Notes: generated from the letters alone by a model not told the origin. A stretch of 33,333 bases of DNA from Planctomycetota bacterium (GCA_014381825.1 JACNKX010000134.1:1-33333); one strand, 5' to 3'; positions 15,691 through 25,046 are shown, counted from the first letter of the stretch. Translations and numbers: made by a program.

Positions 15691-16614
15691 ATGGCCATCG
15701 ATCGCGACAACACACAACTCGAGGAATTGCTGACGGGCGCACAGCTTCCGGCGTTACCCCAGAGCGCAATTCGCTTGTTGGAACTCTCGCAAAATCCAGA
15801 TCATACTTCTGCTGACTTTGCGGTTCCGATCGAATCCGACCCGGGCCTCACGGGCCAAGTCCTGCGATTCGTTAACTCGTCGTACTTTGGATTCTCTCAC
15901 GAGATCTCCAGTATCAAACTCGCTATCTCGTTGGTTGGCATTCGCACGATTAAGAATTTCGCCCTTTGGAGCGCTGTCTTTAGCTTGATGCCGAATCCAA
16001 AATGCGGTCCGTTCGACTTGAAGAGTTTATGGCAGGATTCACTACGTCGCGCCGTCTTTTCTCGCCGGTTTGGCAAGTTACTTGGCTTGTCCGACGCGGA
16101 GGATCTGTTCGCGGCGGCATTGCTCCAGGATATGGCCGTGCCGTTGCTGGCGAAAGAACTTCCGACGGAGTACGAAACGCTTCTAGAGCGTCGCCAGGAT
16201 GGTCAATTCAGATTGGCGCAACTCGAAGCTGATACGTTTGGCTGGACACACGCTGACGCTGGAGCGCTTATTGCTCGAGGCTGGCACTTGCCCGCAGCGT
16301 TTGCTTCGCTCATCGAGAGCCATGGCTCGGTGGACGATTACCTCGATGATCCTTCAAACAATCGAGAAGCGTTAGCGGTCAGTCTGTCAGCGCTGCTACC
16401 AACCGCAGTGGATGACGAATGGTTCGATCGTGAACGATTCCTCGCGGCGTATGAACGGTGCGCACCGGCAAACGCAGCGCCGGTCCCTGTGTTCTTTAAA
16501 GCGATCGATAACGAGTTCGCGGAGTTCGCTCCCGTCCTTAAACTCTCCGCGCCTGCCAAGCCACTCGCAGAATGGTTCGAGTCAACGCCGGAGCCACAAG
16601 AAGTGGCTGGGTAA
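15691..16614 (+). CDS. HDOD-domain protein
   Basis: A 307-residue protein with an HDOD domain at about residues 15-215, a helical relative of the HD phosphohydrolase fold without the metal-binding residues. Characteristic parts are LPALPQSAIRLLELSQNP, IESDPGLTGQVLRFVNSSYF and ISSIKLAISLVGIRTIKNFA, followed by AALLQDMAVPLLAKELP where a catalytic HD protein would have HD. HDOD proteins usually take part in signalling (cyclic-di-GMP, stress, chemotaxis) as adaptors. There is no attached output domain. The ATG 15691 has GTGGGG about 9 nt upstream. The TPR gene follows 233 nt later on the same strand. Confidence 0.88.
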   Translation: MAIDRDNTQLEELLTGAQLPALPQSAIRLLELSQNPDHTSADFAVPIESDPGLTGQVLRFVNSSYFGFSHEISSIKLAISLVGIRTIKNFALWSAVFSLMPNPKCGPFDLKSLWQDSLRRAVFSRRFGKLLGLSDAEDLFAAALLQDMAVPLLAKELPTEYETLLERRQDGQFRLAQLEADTFGWTHADAGALIARGWHLPAAFASLIESHGSVDDYLDDPSNNREALAVSLSALLPTAVDDEWFDRERFLAAYERCAPANAAPVPVFFKAIDNEFAEFAPVLKLSAPAKPLAEWFESTPEPQEVAG

Positions 16615-16847
16615 TTCGAGTCGCCAACGGGTTCGACCTCATTTGCCTGACTGTTACGACCGATCTCTTTGTGCATCGATCGGTCGTGAAGTCAAGTGTC
16701 TTAACGGTTGCGCCGCGAGAATTCTTTGCTTTTTGTCTTGGCTAAAAACAACTGTTTGGATTCGTCTGCGCAGCGGTTAGAATTGACGTTGATCGAATGC
16801 AGTTGGGGGCAGGATGATTCGTCGCATGTTCCGTTCGGAGCAAAACC

Positions 16848-17411
16848 GTGGTTAACTATGACCGCACGAAACGACAGCAATTACTTCGAGAAGCCGAAGG
16901 CTATCTCGATCTAGTTACTTCCTGCGCGGATGACTTTCCGTTGCAGCCAACGCTCCGCGACAGACTCGCCGAACGTGCCGTGACTGTCCTCAGCTCGATC
17001 AGCGCAGAAGGCATCGAACGAGAAGATTTATTCTACCTTCGTGGGCAAGCTTATCGAGTCATGGAGCGGCACCATGAAGCGATTCAATGGTTGGAAGAAG
17101 CGGCTGAGGTAAATCCGGACAACCTTCATACGTGGTTGGCGCTTGCCTGGTGCCAGAAACGCGTCGGTCGCCTGGACCTCGCGATCCAATCGCTCGAAGA
17201 AGCCCTCTCGGTCGCCTCCGACCACGCGATCATCTATTACAACTTGGCTTGTTACTGGAGTCTCGCGAAGAACTCGAAACTCGCGATCGCGTATCTGGCT
17301 CGATCCTTTGACATCGATTCTAGCTATCGCGACTTGGTCGCCGGCGAAACGGACTTTGACGCAATCCGGAATCACCCCAGCTTTCTTGAACTGACCAGCG
17401 TCATCGTTTAG
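16848..17411 (+). CDS. TPR-repeat protein
   Basis: A 187-residue soluble protein. Tetratricopeptide repeats run from about residue 60 to 150, with the best copies at EDLFYLRGQAYRVMERHHEA, LHTWLALAWCQKRVGRLDLA and AIIYYNLACYWSLAKNSKLA. Each repeat has the W/L-G/A-Y-A-P spacing of the motif. The C-terminus (FDAIRNHPSFLELTS) is the usual cap for this kind of planctomycete protein. TPRs bind other proteins; the partner is unknown. The start is GTG 16848 with CGGAG 8 nt upstream. It converges on the kinase gene, with a hairpin between them. Confidence 0.87.
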   Translation: MVNYDRTKRQQLLREAEGYLDLVTSCADDFPLQPTLRDRLAERAVTVLSSISAEGIEREDLFYLRGQAYRVMERHHEAIQWLEEAAEVNPDNLHTWLALAWCQKRVGRLDLAIQSLEEALSVASDHAIIYYNLACYWSLAKNSKLAIAYLARSFDIDSSYRDLVAGETDFDAIRNHPSFLELTSVIV

Positions 17412-17439
17412 CCATCTCGTAAACGCCTGTTCGCAGATG

Positions 17440-17460
17440 CGATCATCGATTCGACGATCG
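17440..17460. terminator. Bidirectional hairpin between convergent genes
   Basis: An inverted repeat with 9-bp arms (CGATCATCG and CGACGATCG, one mismatch) and a 3-nt loop lies between the TPR stop and the kinase stop. It could end transcription from both sides, but no U-run follows on either strand. Confidence 0.5.
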
Positions 17461-17465
17461 TGCGG

Positions 17466-18998
17466 CTACTCTTCGGTCGGCGAACGCACAGCGACGTCCA
17501 AAACAACGCGAGTGTCGAAAAGAATATCATGCAAAGAGCGACCATCGCGTCGTATGAACGCTAGCGCGGAGTCAGCAATAACTGCCAGCGTAAGGCCGAT
17601 GGCGGCCACCGCTAAGATGACATCGGCACCTAGCAGTTGCAGTCCCAATCCCAGCGCACCCGCCCAAAGCGGCAACATCTGAAAGACCATTCTGGCTGCC
17701 AGCGTCGCTTGACTCGGTACAAGTCCGTGACGATCGACAACTCGTATTTGAAACAACTTCTTGCCTGGCGTGATGCCCCAATAAGCTTGAACAGCAGATG
17801 CCAAAAGCGGAGCCGCCGCACCAACTAACAAAACAAGGGGCGTCACAAGCAAGCGTCCGTCGAGCATTTGTCGCAATTCATCACCGACAAAAGGATTCGT
17901 GAGTACCTGAAGCACGGTGTTGACGAGCGCGAGGTCTACCAACCAAGCCAGAGCACGTTGAACGCGTCCCGCCTTCGGAACGTCGACCGGTCGCAACGCT
18001 CGCAGGTCTAACAATAATGCGTCATAGTTTTGATAGCGATCTTCCGGCGACTTCGCCAACAACCGTGCCAGAACTGCTCGCCAACGCGCCGGCACTTCAA
18101 TAGGCCAAGGATCTGGAAACTCAACCGCCGCAGTCTTGTGCTTCTCCATGCAATCGGCAACTGTGCCACCACCGAAATCGTAGGGCAGACGGCCAAACGT
18201 CGTTTCAAATAACGTCACGCCAAGCGAATACATGTCGCTCCGAACGTCTGTCACGTCCGGATGCATCGATTCAGGCGCCATGTAGATTGGCGTTCCGGCA
18301 ATCCCAACTTCGCCATCTGCCGCTTGCGACAATCGCCTTGCCAACCCGAAGTCCGAAAGCTTTGCGACTCCGTGTGGTGCCAACAGGATGTTGCTTGGTT
18401 TGATATCACCGTGCAAGATGTCATAGCGAACCGAGTGTCGCAGCGCGTCAGCGACTTGAATCGCAATATTGACGACCTCCACGAATGGCAGTGGTCCGTC
18501 CGCGAGTTGATCGGATAGCGTCTCGCCTTCGACAAGCTCCATCGCCAGAAACGGCGAGTCCTCGTTGCGGCCCACATAATAGATATGGACAACGTTCGGA
18601 TGATTCACACGCGCCTGGGCGATGGCTTCTTGGAAAAGCCGCTGCAGTTGCTGCGTATCCTTCGCCGATTGCTCGCCCGATCGAATCACCTTCAGCGCGA
18701 CGTACCGTTGCAACGATTTGTCGAGCGCGCGATAGACACTGCCCATTCCACCTTCACCAAGGGAAGCGATGATTTCGAAGTGATCAAATGTCTTCCCGAT
18801 CCGAGCATCTTGTTCGGCTCCACCAGAAGAAGGCCCTCGAGGTTCAGCGCCAACTTCCCCTAATGGCATCGTCTCAGCAAACGCAGTGCGCAGCACGTCG
18901 CTAGAATAATGTCGGCCACAACTCGCACAAACGCCCCCATCTGCATCGTCCATCGGAACCATTTCACCACAAACACACCGATAAGAAACAACAGACAA
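17466..18998 (-). CDS. Serine/threonine protein kinase with N-terminal zinc ribbon and RDD membrane domain
   Basis: A 510-residue Hanks-type kinase. A zinc-ribbon-like cluster (C8, C10, C24, C27) precedes the kinase domain at about 74-335. The domain shows the G-loop GEGGMGSVY (81-89), Lys103 (ALKVI), the catalytic loop HGDIKPSNILL (196-206), DFG 216-218 and APE 241-243. The usual HRD is HGD, so it is a non-RD kinase, often regulated without activation-loop phosphorylation. After about residue 345 an RDD-type domain with several hydrophobic helices (LAWLVDLALVN, WGITPGKKLFQIRVVD) anchors it in the membrane. The start is TTG 18998 with GGAG 6 nt upstream; the first internal ATG (codon 13) would split the zinc ribbon. 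It lies 132 nt after the AMMECR1-like gene on the same strand and could be cotranscribed. Confidence 0.93.
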   Translation of the reverse strand: MSVVSYRCVCGEMVPMDDADGGVCASCGRHYSSDVLRTAFAETMPLGEVGAEPRGPSSGGAEQDARIGKTFDHFEIIASLGEGGMGSVYRALDKSLQRYVALKVIRSGEQSAKDTQQLQRLFQEAIAQARVNHPNVVHIYYVGRNEDSPFLAMELVEGETLSDQLADGPLPFVEVVNIAIQVADALRHSVRYDILHGDIKPSNILLAPHGVAKLSDFGLARRLSQAADGEVGIAGTPIYMAPESMHPDVTDVRSDMYSLGVTLFETTFGRLPYDFGGGTVADCMEKHKTAAVEFPDPWPIEVPARWRAVLARLLAKSPEDRYQNYDALLLDLRALRPVDVPKAGRVQRALAWLVDLALVNTVLQVLTNPFVGDELRQMLDGRLLVTPLVLLVGAAAPLLASAVQAYWGITPGKKLFQIRVVDRHGLVPSQATLAARMVFQMLPLWAGALGLGLQLLGADVILAVAAIGLTLAVIADSALAFIRRDGRSLHDILFDTRVVLDVAVRSPTEE

Positions 18999-19004
18999 CG
19001 GGCG

Positions 19005-19008
19005 CTCC
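19005..19008 (-). promoter_or_regulatory. Ribosome binding site supporting a TTG start for the kinase
   Basis: GGAG on the minus strand lies 6 nt before TTG 18998. It supports this start because the next ATG would remove C8 and C10 of the zinc ribbon. Confidence 0.65.
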
Positions 19009-19130
19009 GCCAGGTTGAGGAATAGACGACCTATGTTTACCGTTTGATTATGAGTCGCGATGAATCGTCACGAAAGACCCTTGCCCGAAGAGCAATGCTC
19101 GCTTGGCCAAACAGAATAACTCGATTGGCA

Positions 19131-21179
19131 CTACGTGTTGGATGCGCTCTCAGAAATCTCTTCACTAGTTGTTGCCAACAGCTTTAGATAGAACGAAGCG
19201 ACATGCTGAATCGTATCGACGCGGAACCACTGTCGTGTCAACTTGAAGCGTATGCCCCCCATCGCTCGCTCGGGATTCGCCGCCGAGTAGACAGAATCTG
19301 CCGTATTACACAGTCGTAGTGTTGCGGCGGCAACTTGATAACAGGCATGACGATAACACTCGACTCGTCGCTGATCGCCCACCTTCAAAGCAAGCTGATA
19401 AGCGCTGAGCAGTCCTTCGGCACGAGCACCATCGGGATAAGGATGGTCACCGTAATGGTAGTAGAACGAGCCAACATAGTCCGGGTAGATCGCGTCTTCT
19501 TCCGTATACATCAGGCGTACCATTTGATCAGCATCGTCAAAGACGAACTTCTTGTACTCCTCTTGCTGAAACTCAGCGACATCCCATAGATCGTTAATTC
19601 CCATCATCAACCACGAATCGGACGGCAGCGTTTGGTAATGCTCTTTGTGAAGGTGAGGTCTTTCGCAGAGCAGGAATCGCAACGCTTGATGAGTCTTGGC
19701 GTAAATCGCTTGCCGCTCCGCGTCGGCTTGGCAAACGTGTTGGCAGTATTGCGATAGGCCAAGAATTGCTTCGCCCGGATAATAGAACGAGAAGTATTTC
19801 TGATTGTCCTCCCACCCAACCGGCTTGTCCAAGTAGATGTGATAGTATCGAAACTCGCCATGTTCGTTGATCTCGTTACGCAGATGATGGGCAAGCCGCG
19901 CAGCAACGTCCGCAAATCGATCGTCTCGAAACAGTCGCTGATACATCGCAAGTGCGCACAACCCGATGCCGCTGCCGCCGAGCTTCGCCTTTCGATTGTA
20001 CAAAGCATAGGCGGCCTTCGTACCGTCCGCCGCTTGGTAGTCGACAAGCTGCTGAACCAAGAAGTCACTTGCCCGTTCGATAACTTCACGTCGCTGATCC
20101 GCGATAGCGGACGGCGTCGGGAGGCTTTGTGCCTGCCCCAATTGTTCGTCCAGAAGCAAAGTGATCACCCCGCCACCATGGCGCAGCAAGTTGTAATACG
20201 GATCAGTTTCCGGATCGCGTCTGGGATGCTCGTGATCTCGCTGCGTATCCGTCGCCGCATCATAGTAGTAGATGAATCGACCATCGGTTTGCAAACTATC
20301 CGCAATCCATTTCGTGCCAGCCCGCGCGGCGCAAGTTAATGAGACGTCATTCACTGCCGGAATCGGCGGCAGCCCACGATAAAGCGGAAGCCACGATCGA
20401 GGCTCTCGATCGTCCGACACGTCCTCGTTGAACCGAGTCGCATCGCGACCGCTGTCCCTCTCCGATTCCACTACTCCACTTACGAAACTCAACGACCGAA
20501 ACCGATAGTACTTCAGCGTCTCAATATCGTCGCCAGGAAACAGACGTTGAATATGCCGACGAAGTTGTGAGATTCCAAGGATCGATCGAACAAACGCATC
20601 CCCAGGCAAAACGTACCGTCGCTTTCCTTCCTTAACAATTCGAAGCCCATCAACGCCCAGTTCGAAGCGAGCTAAATTCTTCGGCACTGGTAGGGCTGAA
20701 ACTACTTGTACCTGCCAGGACGCAGCATCTCGCCAGACGATCGGCTCGCCATTTTGTCGAGCGTGAATCGGAAGCTCAGTCTTAGGTCCCGTTACGTCGA
20801 TAGTAGAATCGGAGAATTCGGAAAGCTCGACTGCCTCGGGTTCATGCACGATGAAGTCAATTTGGACTCGGCAACGCTTGAGGTCACCTAAGTCGAAATC
20901 GTCGAAGCGTTCGTGTGCAGTAGTTCGATTAATCGCCTGCCGAATGTTCTCGTATGTTGAAGAGTTAGTCGCTCGCACGACCATCAGGCGCGGGCTGTCT
21001 GGCTGATAGAGCGTTATTGCCACACCCCACAAGAACTGCGGGAGCGATGATTCCTTGAATAGCGCCGCCGCAGCGCTGGACTCTGCGTTCACACCGTTGC
21101 GGCTAACCAAACAGTTCCGGAGGTAATCGAGGAATACCACGTCGGGAGACGAAAGCAAAGTATGTTGCTGTCGCGTCAT
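19131..21179 (-). CDS. Two-domain protein: AMMECR1-like plus alpha/alpha-toroid-like
   Basis: A protein of 682 residues from ATG 21179. The N-terminal 235 residues resemble AMMECR1: RFDDFDLGDLKRCRVQIDFI followed by VHEPEAVE, then RFELGVDGLRIVKEGKRRYV and LPGDAFVR, and finally YYRFRSLSF. The family signature LRGCIG is absent at the matching place. The C-terminal 400 residues (about 280-665) look like a toroid of paired helices, as in glycosidases, lyases and epimerases acting on uronic-acid sugars: GSGIGLCALAMYQRLFRDDR, YYPGEAILGLSQY, YPDGARAEGLLSAYQLAL. I see no signal peptide. The frame is open upstream to TTG 21329, with GTG 21194 as another start (AAAGGA 10 nt before it). It is the last of the five-gene D-alanine set. 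Activity is unknown; both domain calls are by pattern only. Confidence 0.72.
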   Translation of the reverse strand: MTRQQHTLLSSPDVVFLDYLRNCLVSRNGVNAESSAAAALFKESSLPQFLWGVAITLYQPDSPRLMVVRATNSSTYENIRQAINRTTAHERFDDFDLGDLKRCRVQIDFIVHEPEAVELSEFSDSTIDVTGPKTELPIHARQNGEPIVWRDAASWQVQVVSALPVPKNLARFELGVDGLRIVKEGKRRYVLPGDAFVRSILGISQLRRHIQRLFPGDDIETLKYYRFRSLSFVSGVVESERDSGRDATRFNEDVSDDREPRSWLPLYRGLPPIPAVNDVSLTCAARAGTKWIADSLQTDGRFIYYYDAATDTQRDHEHPRRDPETDPYYNLLRHGGGVITLLLDEQLGQAQSLPTPSAIADQRREVIERASDFLVQQLVDYQAADGTKAAYALYNRKAKLGGSGIGLCALAMYQRLFRDDRFADVAARLAHHLRNEINEHGEFRYYHIYLDKPVGWEDNQKYFSFYYPGEAILGLSQYCQHVCQADAERQAIYAKTHQALRFLLCERPHLHKEHYQTLPSDSWLMMGINDLWDVAEFQQEEYKKFVFDDADQMVRLMYTEEDAIYPDYVGSFYYHYGDHPYPDGARAEGLLSAYQLALKVGDQRRVECYRHACYQVAAATLRLCNTADSVYSAANPERAMGGIRFKLTRQWFRVDTIQHVASFYLKLLATTSEEISESASNT

Positions 21180-21394
21180 GTCCGAGCCCTGCACTGTTGC
21201 CGAATCCTTTGCGAAATGGGATCGGACTGCGATCGCACCGTAAGAGTCACTCTGAATTGACGCATAGTCAGCGGCGATCCTACGGTAATCAATATTGCCC
21301 GATCCAATACCCGACGATCTATCAAACAACTCGCTTATATTCTGCCTTGGGTCACGGAGCGCACAAACGTCATGCCTCCCGTGCTAGTGCCGGT

Positions 21395-22843
21395 CTATTG
21401 TGCAGCTGCAGGCACGATCGGAAACGCCTTGAGTATCGCCTCCGACACCTTCACGAATCCCGCCGCGCCCTGCGCTTTTAGAAGTAACACGTCTCCAGAT
21501 TTGAGAATGGAAACCAAGGCATCAGCAACTTCGTGCGTCGAATCGAAATGCCCTTGGTGTAATCTCGTATGATTCAAGAGTTGTCGCATGGGATGAATGT
21601 TCTTCCCGAAGGTGTAGACAGCATCTAAATCCGAACGTGCGAGTGACCTTGCAACTCGCACGTACGCGCCTTTAGCGAAACGCACATGGTCATTGAATCC
21701 ACCGATGACTGCAATTTTCTTTCCCACAGATGTTGTGTTGCTCAAGTCGTCAACGGCCGACAAAAGTGCGTACTCATTGTTGCTGTAGTGTTGATCGTAA
21801 AAGACAAAGTCACCATCTGGGTGGCGCAGCGTAAATCGCCGGCCCGTCGACTTGTACGAAGACCTAAACTGTACCGCATCATGAACCGCCTGGTCGATGT
21901 CCAGACCGAGCAGTCCAACGGCAAGTAGTGCCCCCAACGTGCTTGCTGGCGCGTGCGAATGAAACAGGCCTAACTGATATCGATACCGCTCTCCCAGAAT
22001 GTCCGCCTCGATATTCCATTTACCGTTCTCGAACCGACTGGCAATAAGCCTCGCATCACAGCGTGATTCACGGCCATATGTATAACATCTCGAATCCGGG
22101 CGCCTCTGCGAGATAGCTGCCCTCAGCTGCGGGTAGAAGAATGATTCACGATTGATAATGATCGTACCGTTTGCTTGCAAACCGGATACTGCGTCAGCCT
22201 TATCGACGATGACATTCTCCAACCCACCATGTGTTCCGAGATGGCACGGATTCGCGTTAGTAAAGACGCAGATGTGCGGCCTGATAAGCTGAGATCGACG
22301 AGTACCTACACCTCGATCTGACACAGCAGCTTCAACTAAACAAATTCGATGCTCGTCGGATAGATTACCCAGTGACAAGAGCACGGGAACATCTAAGTTA
22401 GCGGACGATCGGGAATAATAGACTGGTACAGTTTGCTTACTGATCAACTCGCCAAGGAGAAGTTTGCATCCTGTCTTACCTTGCGTTCCCGTTATCAATA
22501 CTCGTTCCGCCCTCGATGCGTCTCGCGCGGCTAACGCGATTCGTTCGAGGGCGAGCCTCGTGTTTTCGACAATGAGAGTTGGAGCCGTAGTGTGCTTCGC
22601 TTGTTCTGGCGTGGCAACGATTGCCGCTGGTCTCTTGGCCAAGATCGCGTCTAGTTTTGAAAAAGTGTTCGGAACTTGCCGGCCCCATTGGCGTGGAGTC
22701 GTGATGAATACCAAGTCTCCTTCCTTCACTAGATCGACAACAACTGACAGCCCCGAGATCGACAGTTTATCGCGTAGCAAGTTTACCCATATTCCACCAG
22801 TAACTTGTGCGATTGTTGCGGGAGACAAGATGATTAGTGACAT
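21395..22843 (-). CDS. Mur ligase family protein, MurF-like
   Basis: A 482-residue ATP-dependent amino-acid ligase of the Mur family. It has an N-terminal MurF-like domain (VTGGIWVNLLRDKLSISGLS). Its P-loop is VLITGTQGKTGCK (about 115-127), with GKTG where most Mur ligases have GKTT/S. The central domain has TNANPCHLGTHGGLENVI then DKADAV (equivalent to TNxxxxHL and the AKxE lysine region). The third domain has YDQHYSNNEYALLSAVDDL and KIAVIGGFNDH, matching the DDSYNANP and AVLGDM segments of MurF. MurF joins D-Ala-D-Ala to a UDP-MurNAc tripeptide; the sequence is divergent enough that the acceptor may differ. It starts 10 nt after the CapA-like gene and is followed by the AMMECR1-like gene. 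Confidence 0.88.
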   Translation of the reverse strand: MSLIILSPATIAQVTGGIWVNLLRDKLSISGLSVVVDLVKEGDLVFITTPRQWGRQVPNTFSKLDAILAKRPAAIVATPEQAKHTTAPTLIVENTRLALERIALAARDASRAERVLITGTQGKTGCKLLLGELISKQTVPVYYSRSSANLDVPVLLSLGNLSDEHRICLVEAAVSDRGVGTRRSQLIRPHICVFTNANPCHLGTHGGLENVIVDKADAVSGLQANGTIIINRESFFYPQLRAAISQRRPDSRCYTYGRESRCDARLIASRFENGKWNIEADILGERYRYQLGLFHSHAPASTLGALLAVGLLGLDIDQAVHDAVQFRSSYKSTGRRFTLRHPDGDFVFYDQHYSNNEYALLSAVDDLSNTTSVGKKIAVIGGFNDHVRFAKGAYVRVARSLARSDLDAVYTFGKNIHPMRQLLNHTRLHQGHFDSTHEVADALVSILKSGDVLLLKAQGAAGFVKVSEAILKAFPIVPAAAQ

Positions 22844-22853
22844 GACGGATCGC

Positions 22854-25046
22854 TCAGTGAGATAAGAGCGCCTTCTGGCAAAAGGGGGTATCGACGAGTT
22901 GTGTCACGTTGTCGTTGCGATGGATCACGATCGTAGAATGCAGCAATCTGGCCGCGATTGTTCTTCTTTCAATTCGTTCTAAAACGTAGTTAGTATCCAG
23001 ACGATTTGCCTCGCAAATGAACGACACTTTGTCGGCCACGCTTGCGGCTTGATTTTCTTGGGCGGTGCTGGGTGACAATCGCAGGGTCTTCCCATTTACA
23101 TCAAATGACAAGCCGGACATCTTCAGTTCGTGTTCCCCAATCACAACGGCTGGGAGCGTTTCGCCCCGCTTAACGACTTCGATAAACATCCCCGTCTGGG
23201 GGCTGTCCAGATCGAAATCCGCGAGGCCGCTGTTGCTTCTCAACGCTTCGACATTACGGCGAAATACGGCGTTCAGGCTCCTGCGAGAGCTGCCCCATCG
23301 AAGCATGGCCCCAACCTGGTCATAGACGCCTATGAAAACAAGATCTTGTTCAGGAATGATTTCGTACTTCGCTCGAAACGCTGAAAGCAATTGCCCCCAA
23401 GACACTGCGAATCCTTGCAGTTGTTCACGGAGATTAAGCAGCACTCGCTCTTCAGTCTTGTACAAACAATCGTGCAACATTCGATTCTTCACGGAATGCG
23501 GTAACCGCCCACTCCAGTCGACACCAGCGCACGTTGCAGGAATCTCACCATCAAACACGTAGAGCGGTCCCACATAGAAATGGTCCAATCCTTGAATAGT
23601 CTTGAGATGATACGAAGTCTCTGAATCGTATAAGCCCCAAAAAAGATCGTAGCATCCCGGGACCATTCGCCGTGGCGGCCTGACGACACAGATCTCGCGC
23701 GTCGCGCCTTTTTCCTCCCACTGACACGGCAAGGCGGTGCCTTGCGCAAACGGATGTCGTTCGCGACACTCAAGCGTCCCCTGACGCGAGCGTAGCAAGA
23801 CCTCAACGACCCAGTTGCCATCCATGGGACGCGTATTCGTAAGCTCGACATCAAGTCGAAATCCACTCCGATGTCCCACCGCCTCAGCGCTGCTGACGGA
23901 CGACAACATAATCCCATTCTCGAAGCTGCATCCCCAGTCCGCATCGGCCTTGGGCAAAGGATCGCTAACGTTTCCACTCGGTTCATCCCGTATCTGAGAC
24001 GCCCATTGATACTGAGAATTCATATCAACTTCATGGACTCGAGCACGCTCTTGTTCTTGTCGTCGGCCATTAGTCAGGATAGTAAATCCATCGTCCGTTT
24101 CTTCAAGAGTTGCTTCTTCCCTTAGGTCGCGTTCCAAGACCTGCCTAACGTGACTCACAGTTTCTGAATCAGCGAGATCGACGCGGCACGGAGCCAGAGT
24201 TACCGGTGTGATGTCAACTGACGTTATGTAATGTTCGTCGATTGTCAGCTTGAAGATCGCTGAGCGGGGCATGAGACGATGTCCCGAGACGCGGTCACTG
24301 AGGAATGTCCCCATGTCATAGATGATGGGCTTGCCCTGATAGATTTCGACGCCGTGCATTAAGTGCGACGAATGTCCCAGGATGCCGTCAAATCCCATAT
24401 CGATGAGCTGTCGTGCCGCATCTCTGACGTGCTTCGGCGGCTCGACAACCCAGTTCTCGATCCAGTGAGGCGATAGCAAAACGATGTGTGCGTTTCGCTT
24501 CGCTTCATTCATCGTCGCGGCGACAAATTCGGGAATCTCGGCGGAAGTGTCAGTTCTTGCTACGCCAGGAGTCTCGGCAGACGCGCACGGTAGCCGCGGT
24601 TTAACACAGCAAACACTAATAATGGCGACGACGGTCTTACCGCAATTAAAGTATGCAGGCGCTAGGGCTTCATCGAGATTGTTGCCGCTCCCAGGCGCCA
24701 GGACGCGATTCGTCGTCAACCAACTGCGGTGATCGCCCAAACCTCGGATACCGTAGTCCAACGTGTGATTGTTAGCCGTGGTAACGACCGAAAATCGAAG
24801 GTCACTTAATAGCGTCGCCAATCCATCAGTCAGTCGAAAGTAATACGGCTTGTGCTCTCCCTTTGACATTGGAATGTCATGCGGTGTAATGACAGCTTCG
24901 ACATTCCCGACGACGCCATCCGCAACTTCGAACATCTTTCGGATTTCAGGCGCAACGATTCCATCGATTCCAGCCTGAAGGTAGGGGTAGTGCAAGTCAC
25001 GGGCGAGCAACATGTCGCCGACGGCGATTAATGACTGCGCTGTCAT
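22854..25046 (-). CDS. CapA/PgsA-family metallophosphoesterase-like protein with long extension
   Basis: A 730-residue protein. Residues 1-285 are a PGA_cap (CapA/PgsA) domain of the calcineurin-like fold, with AVGDMLLARD (8-17), VVGNVEAVIT, VTTANNHTLDYG, IVLLSPHWIENWV and GHSSHLMHGVEIYQGKPIIY. These supply the metal-binding Asp, Asn and His residues. In Bacillus the family is needed for poly-gamma-glutamate synthesis and is membrane-anchored. This protein has no N-terminal hydrophobic segment, so it is probably cytoplasmic. The 445-residue C-terminal part has a beta-sandwich-like stretch (FRLDVELTNTRPMDGNWVVE) and a helical end and is unassigned. It starts 12 nt after alr and ends 10 nt before the MurF-like gene, so these are coexpressed. 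Confidence 0.9.
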   Translation of the reverse strand: MTAQSLIAVGDMLLARDLHYPYLQAGIDGIVAPEIRKMFEVADGVVGNVEAVITPHDIPMSKGEHKPYYFRLTDGLATLLSDLRFSVVTTANNHTLDYGIRGLGDHRSWLTTNRVLAPGSGNNLDEALAPAYFNCGKTVVAIISVCCVKPRLPCASAETPGVARTDTSAEIPEFVAATMNEAKRNAHIVLLSPHWIENWVVEPPKHVRDAARQLIDMGFDGILGHSSHLMHGVEIYQGKPIIYDMGTFLSDRVSGHRLMPRSAIFKLTIDEHYITSVDITPVTLAPCRVDLADSETVSHVRQVLERDLREEATLEETDDGFTILTNGRRQEQERARVHEVDMNSQYQWASQIRDEPSGNVSDPLPKADADWGCSFENGIMLSSVSSAEAVGHRSGFRLDVELTNTRPMDGNWVVEVLLRSRQGTLECRERHPFAQGTALPCQWEEKGATREICVVRPPRRMVPGCYDLFWGLYDSETSYHLKTIQGLDHFYVGPLYVFDGEIPATCAGVDWSGRLPHSVKNRMLHDCLYKTEERVLLNLREQLQGFAVSWGQLLSAFRAKYEIIPEQDLVFIGVYDQVGAMLRWGSSRRSLNAVFRRNVEALRSNSGLADFDLDSPQTGMFIEVVKRGETLPAVVIGEHELKMSGLSFDVNGKTLRLSPSTAQENQAASVADKVSFICEANRLDTNYVLERIERRTIAARLLHSTIVIHRNDNVTQLVDTPFCQKALLSH

